The position numbers and the translations under genes were made by a program. The notes beneath the pieces were generated by a model. It saw nothing but the letters and a program-made list of their open reading frames with translations, did no database searches and was not told the origin of the DNA. Of a DNA stretch of 64,000 nt, positions 8,566 through 16,641 are shown piece after piece. Position 1 is the first letter of the stretch. Each line of letters starts with the position of its first letter. Location of the stretch: positions 1-64,000 of the forward strand of contig JBFXGJ010000006.1 of the NCBI GenBank assembly GCA_050178135.1. The letters are read 5' to 3'. This DNA comes from UBA288 sp050178135 (GTDB taxonomy: Archaea; Halobacteriota; Methanomicrobia; Methanomicrobiales; Methanospirillaceae).

Positions 8566-9437
8566 CCAGCGTTGGCGTCATCGCATTGCCTCGCTTCCTG
8601 GAGGGAGCCAAACGGATCGCCGGTGTCCTCGACGGAGAGGTCATGGCGTATTCCTCCGGGGGATTCGAGGAGATGTGGGCGCGTTTCGATGCCCTCGTCG
8701 TCGTGATGTCGGCTGGAATTGCTGTTCGAGGTGTCGCGCCCTTTCTCCGGGATAAGTGGGTCGACCCTTCCCTTGTTGTGGTCACTCCGGACCTGAAATA
8801 CGCCGTGCCGATCCTCGGTGGTCACCACGGCGCAAACGCTCTCGCCCGGCGCCTCGAGGAAACGCTCGGGATTATCCCGGTGCTCTCCACGGCGACTGAA
8901 TGCCTGGGGCGACCATCTGTCGAAGGGATCGCTGGTTCCCTCGGATACGAGGTAGTAAACCGGGACTCAACCCGAGAGGTGAATGCTGCGGAACTGGACG
9001 GGGAGGTGCCGGTACTCCACGTCGCCGGGCCGGCAATCGTGGTTGCAGGCCCGGCAGTATCGATCCTGCTCCCAAAGGCGGAGCACGTCGTCGGAGTTGG
9101 CTGCCGGCGGGGAGTAGGGGCGGACGAGGTCGAGGCAGCACTGCGCGCAGCCCTCTTCGATGCGGGAATCGAACCGAAAGGGGTCTTCGCCTACGCGACG
9201 ACAATGCAAAAAAGGTACGAAACGGGCCTTGCCGAGGGGGTTTCCCGCCTCGGCGGGTCCCTTGTCCTGCTTGACGATGATACTCTCAACCGGGTTCAGG
9301 GATGCGGTCCATCGAGGGCGGGGCTTATTGGGCTTTCAGGTGTCGCCGAGCCGGCGGCTCTTGCTCTCGCCCGGCAACAGGAGTGGTGCATGAGAAAGAC
9401 TGTATACGGGAGGGTTACCGTTGCCATCGCCCGGTAG
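8562..9437 (+). CDS. cbiG: Cobalt-precorrin-5A hydrolase
   Basis: CbiG opens the delta-lactone ring of cobalt-precorrin-5A, releasing acetaldehyde and contracting the macrocycle. The N-terminal domain has VVVMSAGIAVRGVAPFL and VPILGGHHGANALA; the C-terminal domain has VGVGCRRGVGADEVE and later AEPAALA. Together these are the typical CbiG N, middle and C modules in 291 aa. It is not fused to CbiH or CbiE as in some genomes. It overlaps cbiF by 4 nt and cbiH by 17 nt. Confidence 0.93.
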   Translation: MTSVGVIALPRFLEGAKRIAGVLDGEVMAYSSGGFEEMWARFDALVVVMSAGIAVRGVAPFLRDKWVDPSLVVVTPDLKYAVPILGGHHGANALARRLEETLGIIPVLSTATECLGRPSVEGIAGSLGYEVVNRDSTREVNAAELDGEVPVLHVAGPAIVVAGPAVSILLPKAEHVVGVGCRRGVGADEVEAALRAALFDAGIEPKGVFAYATTMQKRYETGLAEGVSRLGGSLVLLDDDTLNRVQGCGPSRAGLIGLSGVAEPAALALARQQEWCMRKTVYGRVTVAIAR

Positions 9438-10188
9438 ACTCGTGATCGTTGGCATTGGCCCGGGTGCGATAGACCAGATGACTGGAAGGGCACGTGATGC
9501 CCTGAACGAGGCCGACTGTATCATCGGCAATGACACATACCTTGAGCAGATCCGGCCCCTCATTAAAGATAAGGAGGTGATCGTGAGCCGGATGGGAGAG
9601 GAGGTGGACCGAGCGCGGCGCGCGGTCGCCCTTGCACGCGAGATGAACGTAGCGATGGTCTCCGGCGGCGACGCCGGCGTCTATGGAATGGCGTCGATTG
9701 TGCTCGAGGTGATCGACCATGGTTTAGAGTCGGTCCCGTTCGAGGTGGTCCCCGGCGTTACCGCGGCGAATGGGGCTGCGGCATTGCTGGGATCGCCTCT
9801 CTCGGGTGATTTCTGCATCCTCAGCCTTTCGGACCTGCTGACACCGCTCGAGGTTATCGAGCGACGACTTAACCATGCGTTCGCAATGGGTGTGCCGGTT
9901 GCCTTGTATAACCCGAAGAGTCGGGGCCGTCCGCACAACCTGGCGCTCGCGATCGCCGCCGCCCGTCGGCAGTTGCCCGGCACCGTCCCGGTTGGTGTCG
10001 TCCGAAATGCATATCGTTCAGGCGAACAGGTATTCGTAACCACGCTTGAATCGTTCGAGTCCATCGAGGACGAGGTGGACATGCATGCCATCGTTATCAT
10101 CGGGAATGACGAGAGCAGAATCATTACATGGGAGGGAGGCAATGGTATCATCACCCCTCGGGGATATCACCGAAAATACGTATACTGA
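9421..10188 (+). CDS. cbiH: Cobalt-factor III / precorrin-3B C17-methyltransferase
   Basis: CbiH methylates C17 with ring contraction. Signatures are LVIVGIGPGAIDQMT, ADCIIGNDTYLEQI, VSGGDAGVYGMA and VVPGVTAANGAAALLGSPL, followed by YNPKSRGR, typical of the CbiH/CobJ branch. The start is TTG at 9421, preceded by GGGAGGG at 9408-9414; a GTG at 9442 would cut off the first beta strand. At 255 aa it is a single-domain CbiH. It overlaps cbiC by 47 nt, the longest overlap in the operon. Confidence 0.92.
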   Translation: MPSPGRLVIVGIGPGAIDQMTGRARDALNEADCIIGNDTYLEQIRPLIKDKEVIVSRMGEEVDRARRAVALAREMNVAMVSGGDAGVYGMASIVLEVIDHGLESVPFEVVPGVTAANGAAALLGSPLSGDFCILSLSDLLTPLEVIERRLNHAFAMGVPVALYNPKSRGRPHNLALAIAAARRQLPGTVPVGVVRNAYRSGEQVFVTTLESFESIEDEVDMHAIVIIGNDESRIITWEGGNGIITPRGYHRKYVY

Positions 10189-10798
10189 CCTGGGAGCAAC
10201 CACACCTGAGGCGCTCTCGATCTCAAGGCGGAGCCGCGAATACGCCCGTGCCGAGTTGGGAAACGAGACCCTGGAGGACCGGGTTCGGCAGCGCTGCTCG
10301 ATTGCTGTTGGGGACCTGGGAATGGCGGACCTGCTGCGATTCCAGAACAACCCCATCGAGGCAGGCCTAGCAGCCCTCGGCGCTGCTGCACCGGTCATTG
10401 TCGACATCCGCATGGTGGAGGTCGGCATCCAGAAACGGAGTCATGCCTCCCCGGTTATCTGCGCGCTGGATTACGGAGGGGATCGAGCCCTTGCCGAGGG
10501 GATCACTCGCACCTCAGCGGGTTTCCTCGCCGTTGCAGCCCGGCTTGACGGTGCAATCGTGGTCATTGGGAACGCTCCTTCTGCTCTGCTCGTTGTATGC
10601 GACCTGGTCCAGAAGGGGTGTCGGCCGGCACTCGTGATAGGCACCCCAGTTGGTTTCGTGAACGCGGCAGAGTCCAAGGCCCTCCTCCGCACCCTGGAGG
10701 TCCCATCAATCTCCAATGAAGGCACCCGTGGCGGTACTCCCGTAGCAGTTTCAGCGATCAACGAGATAATCACGATCGGCGCCGAGCGTCGGGTATGA
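10142..10798 (+). CDS. cbiC: Cobalt-precorrin-8 methylmutase with altered active-site motif
   Basis: CbiC moves the C11 methyl group to C12, giving cobyrinate. Family features include ADLLRFQNNPIEAGLAAL, APVIVDIRMVEVGI and GTPVGFVNAAESK, a good match over the 218 residues. The start ATG 10142 has GGAGGGAGG just upstream (10131-10139); earlier in-frame codons lie within cbiH. Notably, the motif usually read as R-x-I-H-A-x-G-D is RCSIAVGD here: the position I expect to be the catalytic histidine is Ile54. The rest of the fold looks intact, so this may be a lineage variant or an enzyme using another proton donor. The operon setting argues it is functional. Confidence 0.88.
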   Translation: MVSSPLGDITENTYTDLGATTPEALSISRRSREYARAELGNETLEDRVRQRCSIAVGDLGMADLLRFQNNPIEAGLAALGAAAPVIVDIRMVEVGIQKRSHASPVICALDYGGDRALAEGITRTSAGFLAVAARLDGAIVVIGNAPSALLVVCDLVQKGCRPALVIGTPVGFVNAAESKALLRTLEVPSISNEGTRGGTPVAVSAINEIITIGAERRV

Positions 10799-11796
10799 TC
10801 GATCCGGTAACCGGTTTTTCATATCCTGACGCATGGGTTGAGGCCTGCCCCTCCCCGAACGCTCTGACGCTTGCAGAGTCGGGGCTGGGAATTTTGACCG
10901 CGAACGGGACCGTCCTCCGCCGGGGATTCAGCACTGGCACGACGGCTGCAGCCGCGGCGAAGGCGGCGGTCCTTTCCCTCCATTCTTCATGTGACGAAGT
11001 GGAGATTGTTCTACCCTGCGGCATCAAGGCTCGTATTCCAGCTGAAGGGTTCAGGGGCAACGGTACATGCCGCAAGGACCCGGGGGACTATCCCAACGAC
11101 GTGACGGCGGGCATCCTCGTCCGGGCGTATGCGACAACCGCCCCCTCTACCGAGGTGATCGCTGGCCCGGGGATAGGCCGATACGCCCGAGACACGCCTC
11201 GATTCCGTCGAGGTGCTGCTGCTATAAGCGAAGCGGCCCGGCGAGCGATCGAGCGGGAGATCGAAGAGGCCTGTTTGGCGATCGGGATCACGGGAGCCGT
11301 CGTGACACTCGAGGTCGAGGAGGGAGTGACGATTGCCTCCCGGACCCTGAACTCTCGCGTCGGGATCGAGGGTGGTATCTCCCTCCTCGGGACGACTGGC
11401 CTGGTGGAGCCCTGGGACGACCACCTCACCGAATCTGTCATGGACCGGATCAGATCCGCCGACCAGGTCGTCCTGACGACCGGGCGGATTGGTCTCGCCC
11501 ACGCCCGGCGACAGTACCCTGAACGAGAGGTGGTGCTCGTCGGCGGGAGGATCGGCGAGGGGCTGGCAGCGGCGCACGGGACTGCGATCCTTTTCGGACT
11601 GCCCGCCCTGATCCTTAAGCACCTCTGGCCCGATATCCTAGAGCAGTCCCGGAGTCCGACCGTGGAGGAACTGATTGGTTTACCCGAGTCGAAGATGGCC
11701 ATTGAAAGGGCCTTTACTGAGGCTGCCGCTCGATATCCCGGATTGCAAGTTGTCCTGATCGATCGATCAGGGGCAATCATCGCCGAGGGGCCATGA
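10795..11796 (+). CDS. cbiD: Cobalt-precorrin-5B C1-methyltransferase
   Basis: CbiD methylates C1 of the corrin ring. The family signature appears as RRGFSTGTTAAAAAKAA (residues about 42-58), equivalent to the G-x-T-T-G-x-x-A-x-A-A-x-K-A motif of CbiD. Also present are GITGAVVTLEVEEGV, TGLVEPW and HGTAILFGLPAL. The protein has 333 aa, within the family range. It starts in an ATGA overlap with cbiC and ends in an ATGA overlap with cbiE. It carries a short N-terminal extension of about 40 residues before the signature, including a VTGFSYPDAWVEAC segment that I do not recognise as a domain. Confidence 0.92.
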   Translation: MIDPVTGFSYPDAWVEACPSPNALTLAESGLGILTANGTVLRRGFSTGTTAAAAAKAAVLSLHSSCDEVEIVLPCGIKARIPAEGFRGNGTCRKDPGDYPNDVTAGILVRAYATTAPSTEVIAGPGIGRYARDTPRFRRGAAAISEAARRAIEREIEEACLAIGITGAVVTLEVEEGVTIASRTLNSRVGIEGGISLLGTTGLVEPWDDHLTESVMDRIRSADQVVLTTGRIGLAHARRQYPEREVVLVGGRIGEGLAAAHGTAILFGLPALILKHLWPDILEQSRSPTVEELIGLPESKMAIERAFTEAAARYPGLQVVLIDRSGAIIAEGP

Positions 11797-12374
11797 AAGT
11801 CGTCGGAGTTGGATGCGGACCCGGGATGCTGACTGAGGAGGCGGCCCGGGTCATCAGGAGGGCGGAGGTGATCCACGGGTCCGCCAGAGCGATAGAACTC
11901 GCCTCGGGGATGATTCGTCCCGGGTGCCTGGTCCACGAGATTGGCGATTACCGGGCACTTCGAGACCTCGGAGATGGAGCGGTGGTCCTCTCGACCGGCG
12001 ATCCGATGCTCTCAGGCCTGGGATATCTCCCGGGTGAGATCGTGCCGGGGATCTCATCGCTCCAGGTAGCTCTCTCTCGTCTTCACCTATCCTGGACTCG
12101 CGTGGTTGTTCTTTCCGCCCATGGACGTGACCACGTCGCCGCCTGCGCCGAGGCGAGTGCTGAGTTGGTTCGGGGACGGTCGGTCTTTCTCATCGCCGAT
12201 CCCACCTTCTCGGTGCACGCGCTAGCCAACGCCCTCCGCGAGACTTCGGGTGATGCTCGAATCGCAGTATGCGAGTCCCTGGGATATCCTGATGAGCGAG
12301 TCTCTGTCGGCACGGTCGACGACCCTCCGGTCCCTACCTCGTCACTTTTCGTCGTCGTTGCTGGCCGATTCTAA
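11793..12374 (+). CDS. cbiE: Cobalt-precorrin-7 C5-methyltransferase
   Basis: CbiE methylates C5; with CbiT it does the work of the fused CobL. The N terminus VVGVGCGPGMLTEEA, the pocket VVLSTGDPMLSGLG, and VPGISSLQVALSRL are typical CbiE. At 193 aa it is a separate CbiE, with CbiT encoded at the other end of the cbi block. It is the last gene of the operon. Its stop codon overlaps by 2-3 nt the stop of the convergent kinase gene, so no terminator fits between them. Confidence 0.92.
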   Translation: MKVVGVGCGPGMLTEEAARVIRRAEVIHGSARAIELASGMIRPGCLVHEIGDYRALRDLGDGAVVLSTGDPMLSGLGYLPGEIVPGISSLQVALSRLHLSWTRVVVLSAHGRDHVAACAEASAELVRGRSVFLIADPTFSVHALANALRETSGDARIAVCESLGYPDERVSVGTVDDPPVPTSSLFVVVAGRF

Positions 12375-13300
12375 CGGAGTGTCGTGACGGTCACCTCTCC
12401 GAGTAGCCGTTCGATGTCCTCCCACCGCCCCAGAGCCGTCCCTTCGTGGAGGGTAGTGGCCGTCCCTGCCGCAACCGCCCAGCGCACGGCCTGATCGTAG
12501 GGCCTTCCCTTCGAGAGCGCGTGGATGAAACCTGCGACCGCCGAGTCACCGGCACCGATCGTGTTGACCACCTCGACTTCAGGAGGTATGGCATGAACGG
12601 CCTGGTCACAGGTCGAAAGGAGGATACCATCGGGGCCCATTGAGGCAACGACGACCTCGACGCCGGCATCGAGCGGCTCTTCGCTTGCGACGAGGACGTC
12701 TTCAATCCCTTTCAGGGGTCGGCCGACAAGCTCCGAGAGTTCGTGGACGTTCGGCTTGATTGCGAATGGCTGTCCACGTATCCCTCCGTTGAGGGCCTCT
12801 CCGTCCGCGTCGAGGAGCACCCGGCAACCGATATCACGACCTATCTCAATGCATTTTCGGTAGATGGCCGGCTTGATGTTTGGTGGGAGGGAGCCCCCGA
12901 TCGTGAGAAATTCTGGGTCGGGAAGGTTCCGAAGCTGCCGGAGCAGGGACATGATCGCCGATGGTTCAACCTCGGGTCCTTTTGAGTTCAGGAGCATCTG
13001 GCAGTCCGAGGAGTGTTGCCGGATCACGATGTTTGAGCGGGTGTCACCTGCGATTCGGATAAATGAGCAGTGCACACCCTCCCCGATCAGCAGGGCTTCA
13101 AGCTCGTCACCTCGGAAACCTCCGATGAAACCGAGCGCGACGTTCGGAGTTCCAAGGGCGGTCAGGACCTTCGAGACACCAATCCCCTTTCCGCCAGGAA
13201 ACCTGAACTCCTCGACGATCCTGTTCGCAATGTCGCAGCTCAGATTGTCCACGTGGATTGTCCGGTCAAGGGCCGGGTTCAATGTGAGCGTGTATATCAT
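12371..13300 (-). CDS. 1-phosphofructokinase-like PfkB family sugar kinase
   Basis: This is an ATP-dependent PfkB-family kinase of the FruK/LacC type, which usually phosphorylates fructose-1-phosphate or tagatose-6-phosphate. The start MIYTLTLNPALDRTI and FPGGKGIGVSKVLTALG are diagnostic of that subgroup. The C-terminal NTIGAGDSAVAGF near residue 250 carries the catalytic Asp and anion hole. The 309 aa length is normal. A FruK-like enzyme is unexpected in a methanogen with no sugar-uptake genes nearby; the substrate may be a central sugar phosphate. It converges on cbiE and has an intergenic region of over 300 bp upstream. Confidence 0.82.
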   Translation of the reverse strand: MIYTLTLNPALDRTIHVDNLSCDIANRIVEEFRFPGGKGIGVSKVLTALGTPNVALGFIGGFRGDELEALLIGEGVHCSFIRIAGDTRSNIVIRQHSSDCQMLLNSKGPEVEPSAIMSLLRQLRNLPDPEFLTIGGSLPPNIKPAIYRKCIEIGRDIGCRVLLDADGEALNGGIRGQPFAIKPNVHELSELVGRPLKGIEDVLVASEEPLDAGVEVVVASMGPDGILLSTCDQAVHAIPPEVEVVNTIGAGDSAVAGFIHALSKGRPYDQAVRWAVAAGTATTLHEGTALGRWEDIERLLGEVTVTTLR

Positions 13301-13643
13301 GGTTCATCGATTGTGCTGATTGTCAACGGGGTGTATTATCAGGGTTTCGGCATGGTGGATTGGTTCGTGTTTATCCAGGCAGAGGATGGGTGCCACTCCG
13401 GGCCAGGATGAGTAAAAGAGAGAGTGAAAGGTGTGCCGAATCCAGATCCCGCCATCTCCAGTTCCTCACACTCTGCGGTGCCGTTTTTTAATAACTCATT
13501 CGAGTTCGTCTCATCGCGGAAATACCTATTACGATTACAAACGAGTTGTGACAAATTATCGTCACTATTTCTCCAATTTCTGTCCCATTGCAGACAAAAA
13601 GGAAAGAAATATTTATCTAACCATCAAGGAGAAGACAGGACTG
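13301..13643. promoter_or_regulatory. Divergent intergenic region
   Basis: This 343-bp stretch separates the kinase gene (minus) from the NHL-repeat gene (plus) and holds no gene I can support. It is richer in A/T towards 13480-13620. A TATA-like AAATATTTAT at about 13606-13615 sits roughly 30 bp before the likely GTG start of the NHL gene, which would make that mRNA nearly leaderless. AAGGAG at 13626-13631 could instead be its ribosome binding site. A small GTGAC/GTCAC inverted repeat lies near 13545-13565. Confidence 0.4.
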
Positions 13644-14309
13644 GTGATAGATGTGACAGTTGATACGGGAGTTGGGGAGAAGGTAGGAGTGGCGGTTGAC
13701 GGCGCTGGGAACGTCTTCATGATGGACCCGGCAACGGGCCGCATCGAGAAATACACGTCCGATGGCACCCTCATTGCCCGATGGGGTTTCGAGAGCCCCG
13801 AGGCGGTGCAGCCCAATAGGGGGATCGGTGTATCGGTGGACGGCGCAGGAAACGTATTCCTGCTCGATGCCGAGAAGAGCAGGATCCAGAAGTACTCGTC
13901 TGATGGCAGACTGATCGGCGCCTGGGGATTTGGGGAACCAGCACAGAGCGCCTCCGAAAAGACTGATTCTGCACCTGAAGTGCCCGGCAAGGGCGTTGAC
14001 ACGGCGAAAGCGGCTACATCCGCCGTAACCGGAGCGGCAACGGATGTTGCCGGCAAGGGCGTCGATACGGCGAAAGCGGCTACATCGGCCGTAACCGGAG
14101 CGGCAACGGATGTTGCCGGCAAGGGCGTTGACACGGCGAAAGCGGCTACATCGGCCGTAACCGGAGCGGCAACCGGTGTCGTTGGCAAGGGCGTCGATGT
14201 GGCGAAGGCGGCTGGTGGTTTTGCGAGCGCTCCCGGTGATGGACTGAAACAGCCCGTCAAACCGAAGGAGGAGAAAGAGAAAAAACGTCCCTGGTGGAAG
14301 TTCTGGTAG
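13644..14309 (+). CDS. NHL-repeat protein with 22-residue tandem repeats
   Basis: The function is unknown. The N-terminal part has two NHL-type units built on GVAVDGAGNVFMMD...IEKYTSDG and GVSVDGAGNVFLLD...IQKYSSDG, each ending near W-G. Then come three full copies and one partial copy of a 22-residue unit (GKGVDTAKAAT + SAVTGAATDVA). These are two 11-residue halves rich in Ala and Thr, similar in character to LEA-type amphipathic repeats. The C terminus is very basic and ends PWWKFW. I see no signal peptide when starting at GTG 13644; the frame is open further upstream but with non-protein-like content. Two NHL units are too few for a closed propeller, so it may oligomerise or be a fragment. 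Confidence 0.7.
   Translation: MIDVTVDTGVGEKVGVAVDGAGNVFMMDPATGRIEKYTSDGTLIARWGFESPEAVQPNRGIGVSVDGAGNVFLLDAEKSRIQKYSSDGRLIGAWGFGEPAQSASEKTDSAPEVPGKGVDTAKAATSAVTGAATDVAGKGVDTAKAATSAVTGAATDVAGKGVDTAKAATSAVTGAATGVVGKGVDVAKAAGGFASAPGDGLKQPVKPKEEKEKKRPWWKFW
13986..14222 (+). repeat. 66-bp tandem repeat inside the NHL gene
   Basis: Units begin at 13986, 14052 and 14118, with a partial fourth unit at 14184. Each is 66 bp (22 codons), so the reading frame is kept. Copies differ by only a few bases, for example ttgacacg against tcgatacg, so the array is recent or homogenised. Copy number could vary between strains by slippage or recombination without a frameshift. Confidence 0.95.
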
Positions 14310-14371
14310 TTCCAAAAACCCGGTGATCGTGAAATCTACCTCAAGGGACTGACCAGACGCCCTCCGGGGCC

Positions 14372-14386
14372 ATCCTCTTTTTTTAT
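14372..14386 (+). terminator. T-rich terminator after the NHL gene
   Basis: A run of seven T at 14378-14384 follows a GC-rich segment about 65 bp beyond the stop codon. This fits the U-tract terminators of euryarchaea. No strong stem is seen directly before it. Confidence 0.5.
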
Positions 14387-14469
14387 TTCTATTCTCATGG
14401 CCGGGATTACGGGACTCGTCTACTTGCGAATGTTGAGAACGTCCCTGGGGAAAATACCAGCCTGTGCTG

Positions 14470-14486
14470 TAGGAAAAAAGGGGAAT
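14470..14486 (-). terminator. U-tract terminator of hppA
   Basis: Six A at 14474-14479 read as six U on the minus strand, directly after the hppA stop codon. Confidence 0.5.
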
Positions 14487-16538
14487 TTAGATGTAGAGCG
14501 TCGCGAGCACGAGGGTCGTGGTCGCGAGGAGCTTGACGAGCACGTGAAGCGAGGGGCCGGCTGTGTCCTTGAACGGATCACCAACTGTGTCGCCCACGAC
14601 TGCTGCTTTGTGCGTCTCCGAGCCCTTTCCACCGTATTCACCCGACTCGATGAACTTCTTAACATTATCCCAGGCACCGCCTGAGTTGTTGAGCACGAGC
14701 GCGAGCATGATGCCGACGATCGTCGCGACCATCAAAAAGCCTGCCATCGCTTCGTACTTCAGGAAGTATCCGACGAGGACGGGGAAGACGATTGCCAAGA
14801 CACCAGGTGCCACCATGTTCTTCAGCGCGCCGCGGGTGGTGATGTCAACGCAGCTACCGTAGTCGGGCTTCACCGTGCCGGCGAGGATTCCGGGGTTCTT
14901 AAACTGCCTCCGGACCTCCTCGATGATGTACTGGGCAGTCTTGCCGACGGCGCTGATGGCGAGGGAGGCGAAGACAAAGATCAGCATCGCGCCGAAGAGC
15001 GCACCGACGAAGACAGGGAGGCTCGCCAGGTTGACTATCTCGAACGGCTTACCGATCAAGATCGTGATCTCCGACATGTAGGCGTTGAAGAGCAGGAACG
15101 CGGAGAGCGCTGCCGAACCGACGGCGTAGCCCTTGGTGAGCGCCTTGGTCGTGTTGCCGGCGGAGTCGAGCGCGGCGATCCGGTCGATCACCTCGTCGGT
15201 CTCCCCTGACATCTCGACGATACCGCCCGCGTTGTCGACGATAGGACCGAAGGTGTCCATCGCCAGGATGTAGGCGACCGGTGCGAGCATCCCGATGGTC
15301 GCCACGGCTGTCCCGTAGAGGCCACCATTCGTGACACCGGACATCTCACCGCAGTAATATGCGGCAAGGAGCGCGCCGCCGATCGAGATCGCTGCAATTC
15401 CAGTCGTCTCGAACCCGACCGAGATACCCGAGATGATGTTCGTTGCCGCTCCTGTCACCGATGATTTTGCCATGTCCTTGACTGGCCTGTACCTGCTATC
15501 GGTGTAGTAGAGAGTCAGGTAGAGGAAGATCACCGAAAGGACGATCCCGATCACGGCTGCATAGAAGAACCAGATATTTCCGAGCAGCCACTGGATCGCG
15601 AAGTACATGAAGACCGCAGACAGGAGTGCGGTGATGTAGTAACCGCGGTTCAGTGCGTCCATGGGATTCCCGGAGTTTCCGGAGGACTCGGTGACCGACA
15701 GGATTCCAATGATCGTCGCGATCAGGCCGAGCGAGCCCGCCACGAGGGGAAAGAGCACGCCGTTCACGCCGAAGACGGAGAAGAGCGCTACGCCCAGGAT
15801 CATCGCACCGATGTTCTCAGCGACCGTTGACTCGAAAAGGTCGGCGCCACGTCCGGCGCAGTCCCCAACGTTATCGCCGACGAGGTCAGCGATAACCGCA
15901 GGGTTGCGGGGGTCGTCCTCGGGAATACCGGCCTCGACCTTGCCCACGAGGTCCGCACCGACGTCTGCCGCCTTCGTGTAGATCCCTCCACCAAGCTGGG
16001 CGAAGAGGGCGATGAACGACGCACCGAAGCCGAATCCAACGATCAGCGAGGGGGTTCGCTCAGGGTCGCCGCCGAGCAGCGTGAAGACGATCGCGACACC
16101 GAGCAGGGAGAGCGATACTATCGTCAGACCGGAGACGGCTCCACCGCGCAGAGCGACGACGATCGCCTTGCCGAGACTGGTCCGGGCAGCAGCCGCAGAA
16201 CGGAGGTTTGCGTGGACGCTGGTCCACATCCCGATGATACCGGCGACCCCCGAAAGGGTCGCGCCAAACACGAATGCGATCGCTGTGGGGATCGCAAGAT
16301 CAGCCCTCCCGGTGAAGAAGAATATTCCGACCAGGAGTAGAGCTGTTACGACTCCGAGAATGGCAATCGTCGTGTACTGGCGGCGAAGGAAAGCCTTTGC
16401 TCCCTCCTTGATTGCGGCGGCTACCTCACGCATCCCTGGCGTGCCTGTATCGGCCCGCATCACCTGCATTGCAAAGATTCCGGCCACCACGAGCGCAATA
16501 ACGCCGATGGCACCGGTCAGCACCAATTGTATGTACAT
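14487..16538 (-). CDS. hppA: Membrane-bound proton-translocating pyrophosphatase, K+-independent type
   Basis: This integral membrane enzyme couples pyrophosphate hydrolysis to ion pumping. The 683-residue protein has about 16 hydrophobic segments. The substrate and metal site DVGADLVGKVE is followed by EDDPRNPAVIADLVGDNVGDCAG, and the C-terminal acidic motif is GDTVGDPFKDTAGPS. GNTTKALTKGYA has Lys and Thr where K+-dependent enzymes have Ala and Gly; by the published rule this marks K+-independent, H+-pumping enzymes. GAGAGGTGA lies just before the start codon. It would recover energy from pyrophosphate made by biosynthetic reactions and tRNA charging. Confidence 0.95.
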   Translation of the reverse strand: MYIQLVLTGAIGVIALVVAGIFAMQVMRADTGTPGMREVAAAIKEGAKAFLRRQYTTIAILGVVTALLLVGIFFFTGRADLAIPTAIAFVFGATLSGVAGIIGMWTSVHANLRSAAAARTSLGKAIVVALRGGAVSGLTIVSLSLLGVAIVFTLLGGDPERTPSLIVGFGFGASFIALFAQLGGGIYTKAADVGADLVGKVEAGIPEDDPRNPAVIADLVGDNVGDCAGRGADLFESTVAENIGAMILGVALFSVFGVNGVLFPLVAGSLGLIATIIGILSVTESSGNSGNPMDALNRGYYITALLSAVFMYFAIQWLLGNIWFFYAAVIGIVLSVIFLYLTLYYTDSRYRPVKDMAKSSVTGAATNIISGISVGFETTGIAAISIGGALLAAYYCGEMSGVTNGGLYGTAVATIGMLAPVAYILAMDTFGPIVDNAGGIVEMSGETDEVIDRIAALDSAGNTTKALTKGYAVGSAALSAFLLFNAYMSEITILIGKPFEIVNLASLPVFVGALFGAMLIFVFASLAISAVGKTAQYIIEEVRRQFKNPGILAGTVKPDYGSCVDITTRGALKNMVAPGVLAIVFPVLVGYFLKYEAMAGFLMVATIVGIMLALVLNNSGGAWDNVKKFIESGEYGGKGSETHKAAVVGDTVGDPFKDTAGPSLHVLVKLLATTTLVLATLYI

Positions 16539-16641
16539 GGGTCACCTCTCAGGCACTGTGTTGAACCTAGTAGGATTAATACTCAATGATAATTTTGCGA
16601 GACTATAACTATCCCTCCTAGTGATAAAAAGGCTGACGGTT

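Noticed and set aside
13986..14222. CRISPR-like direct repeats
   Set aside because: The units are contiguous with no spacers and encode a protein repeat.
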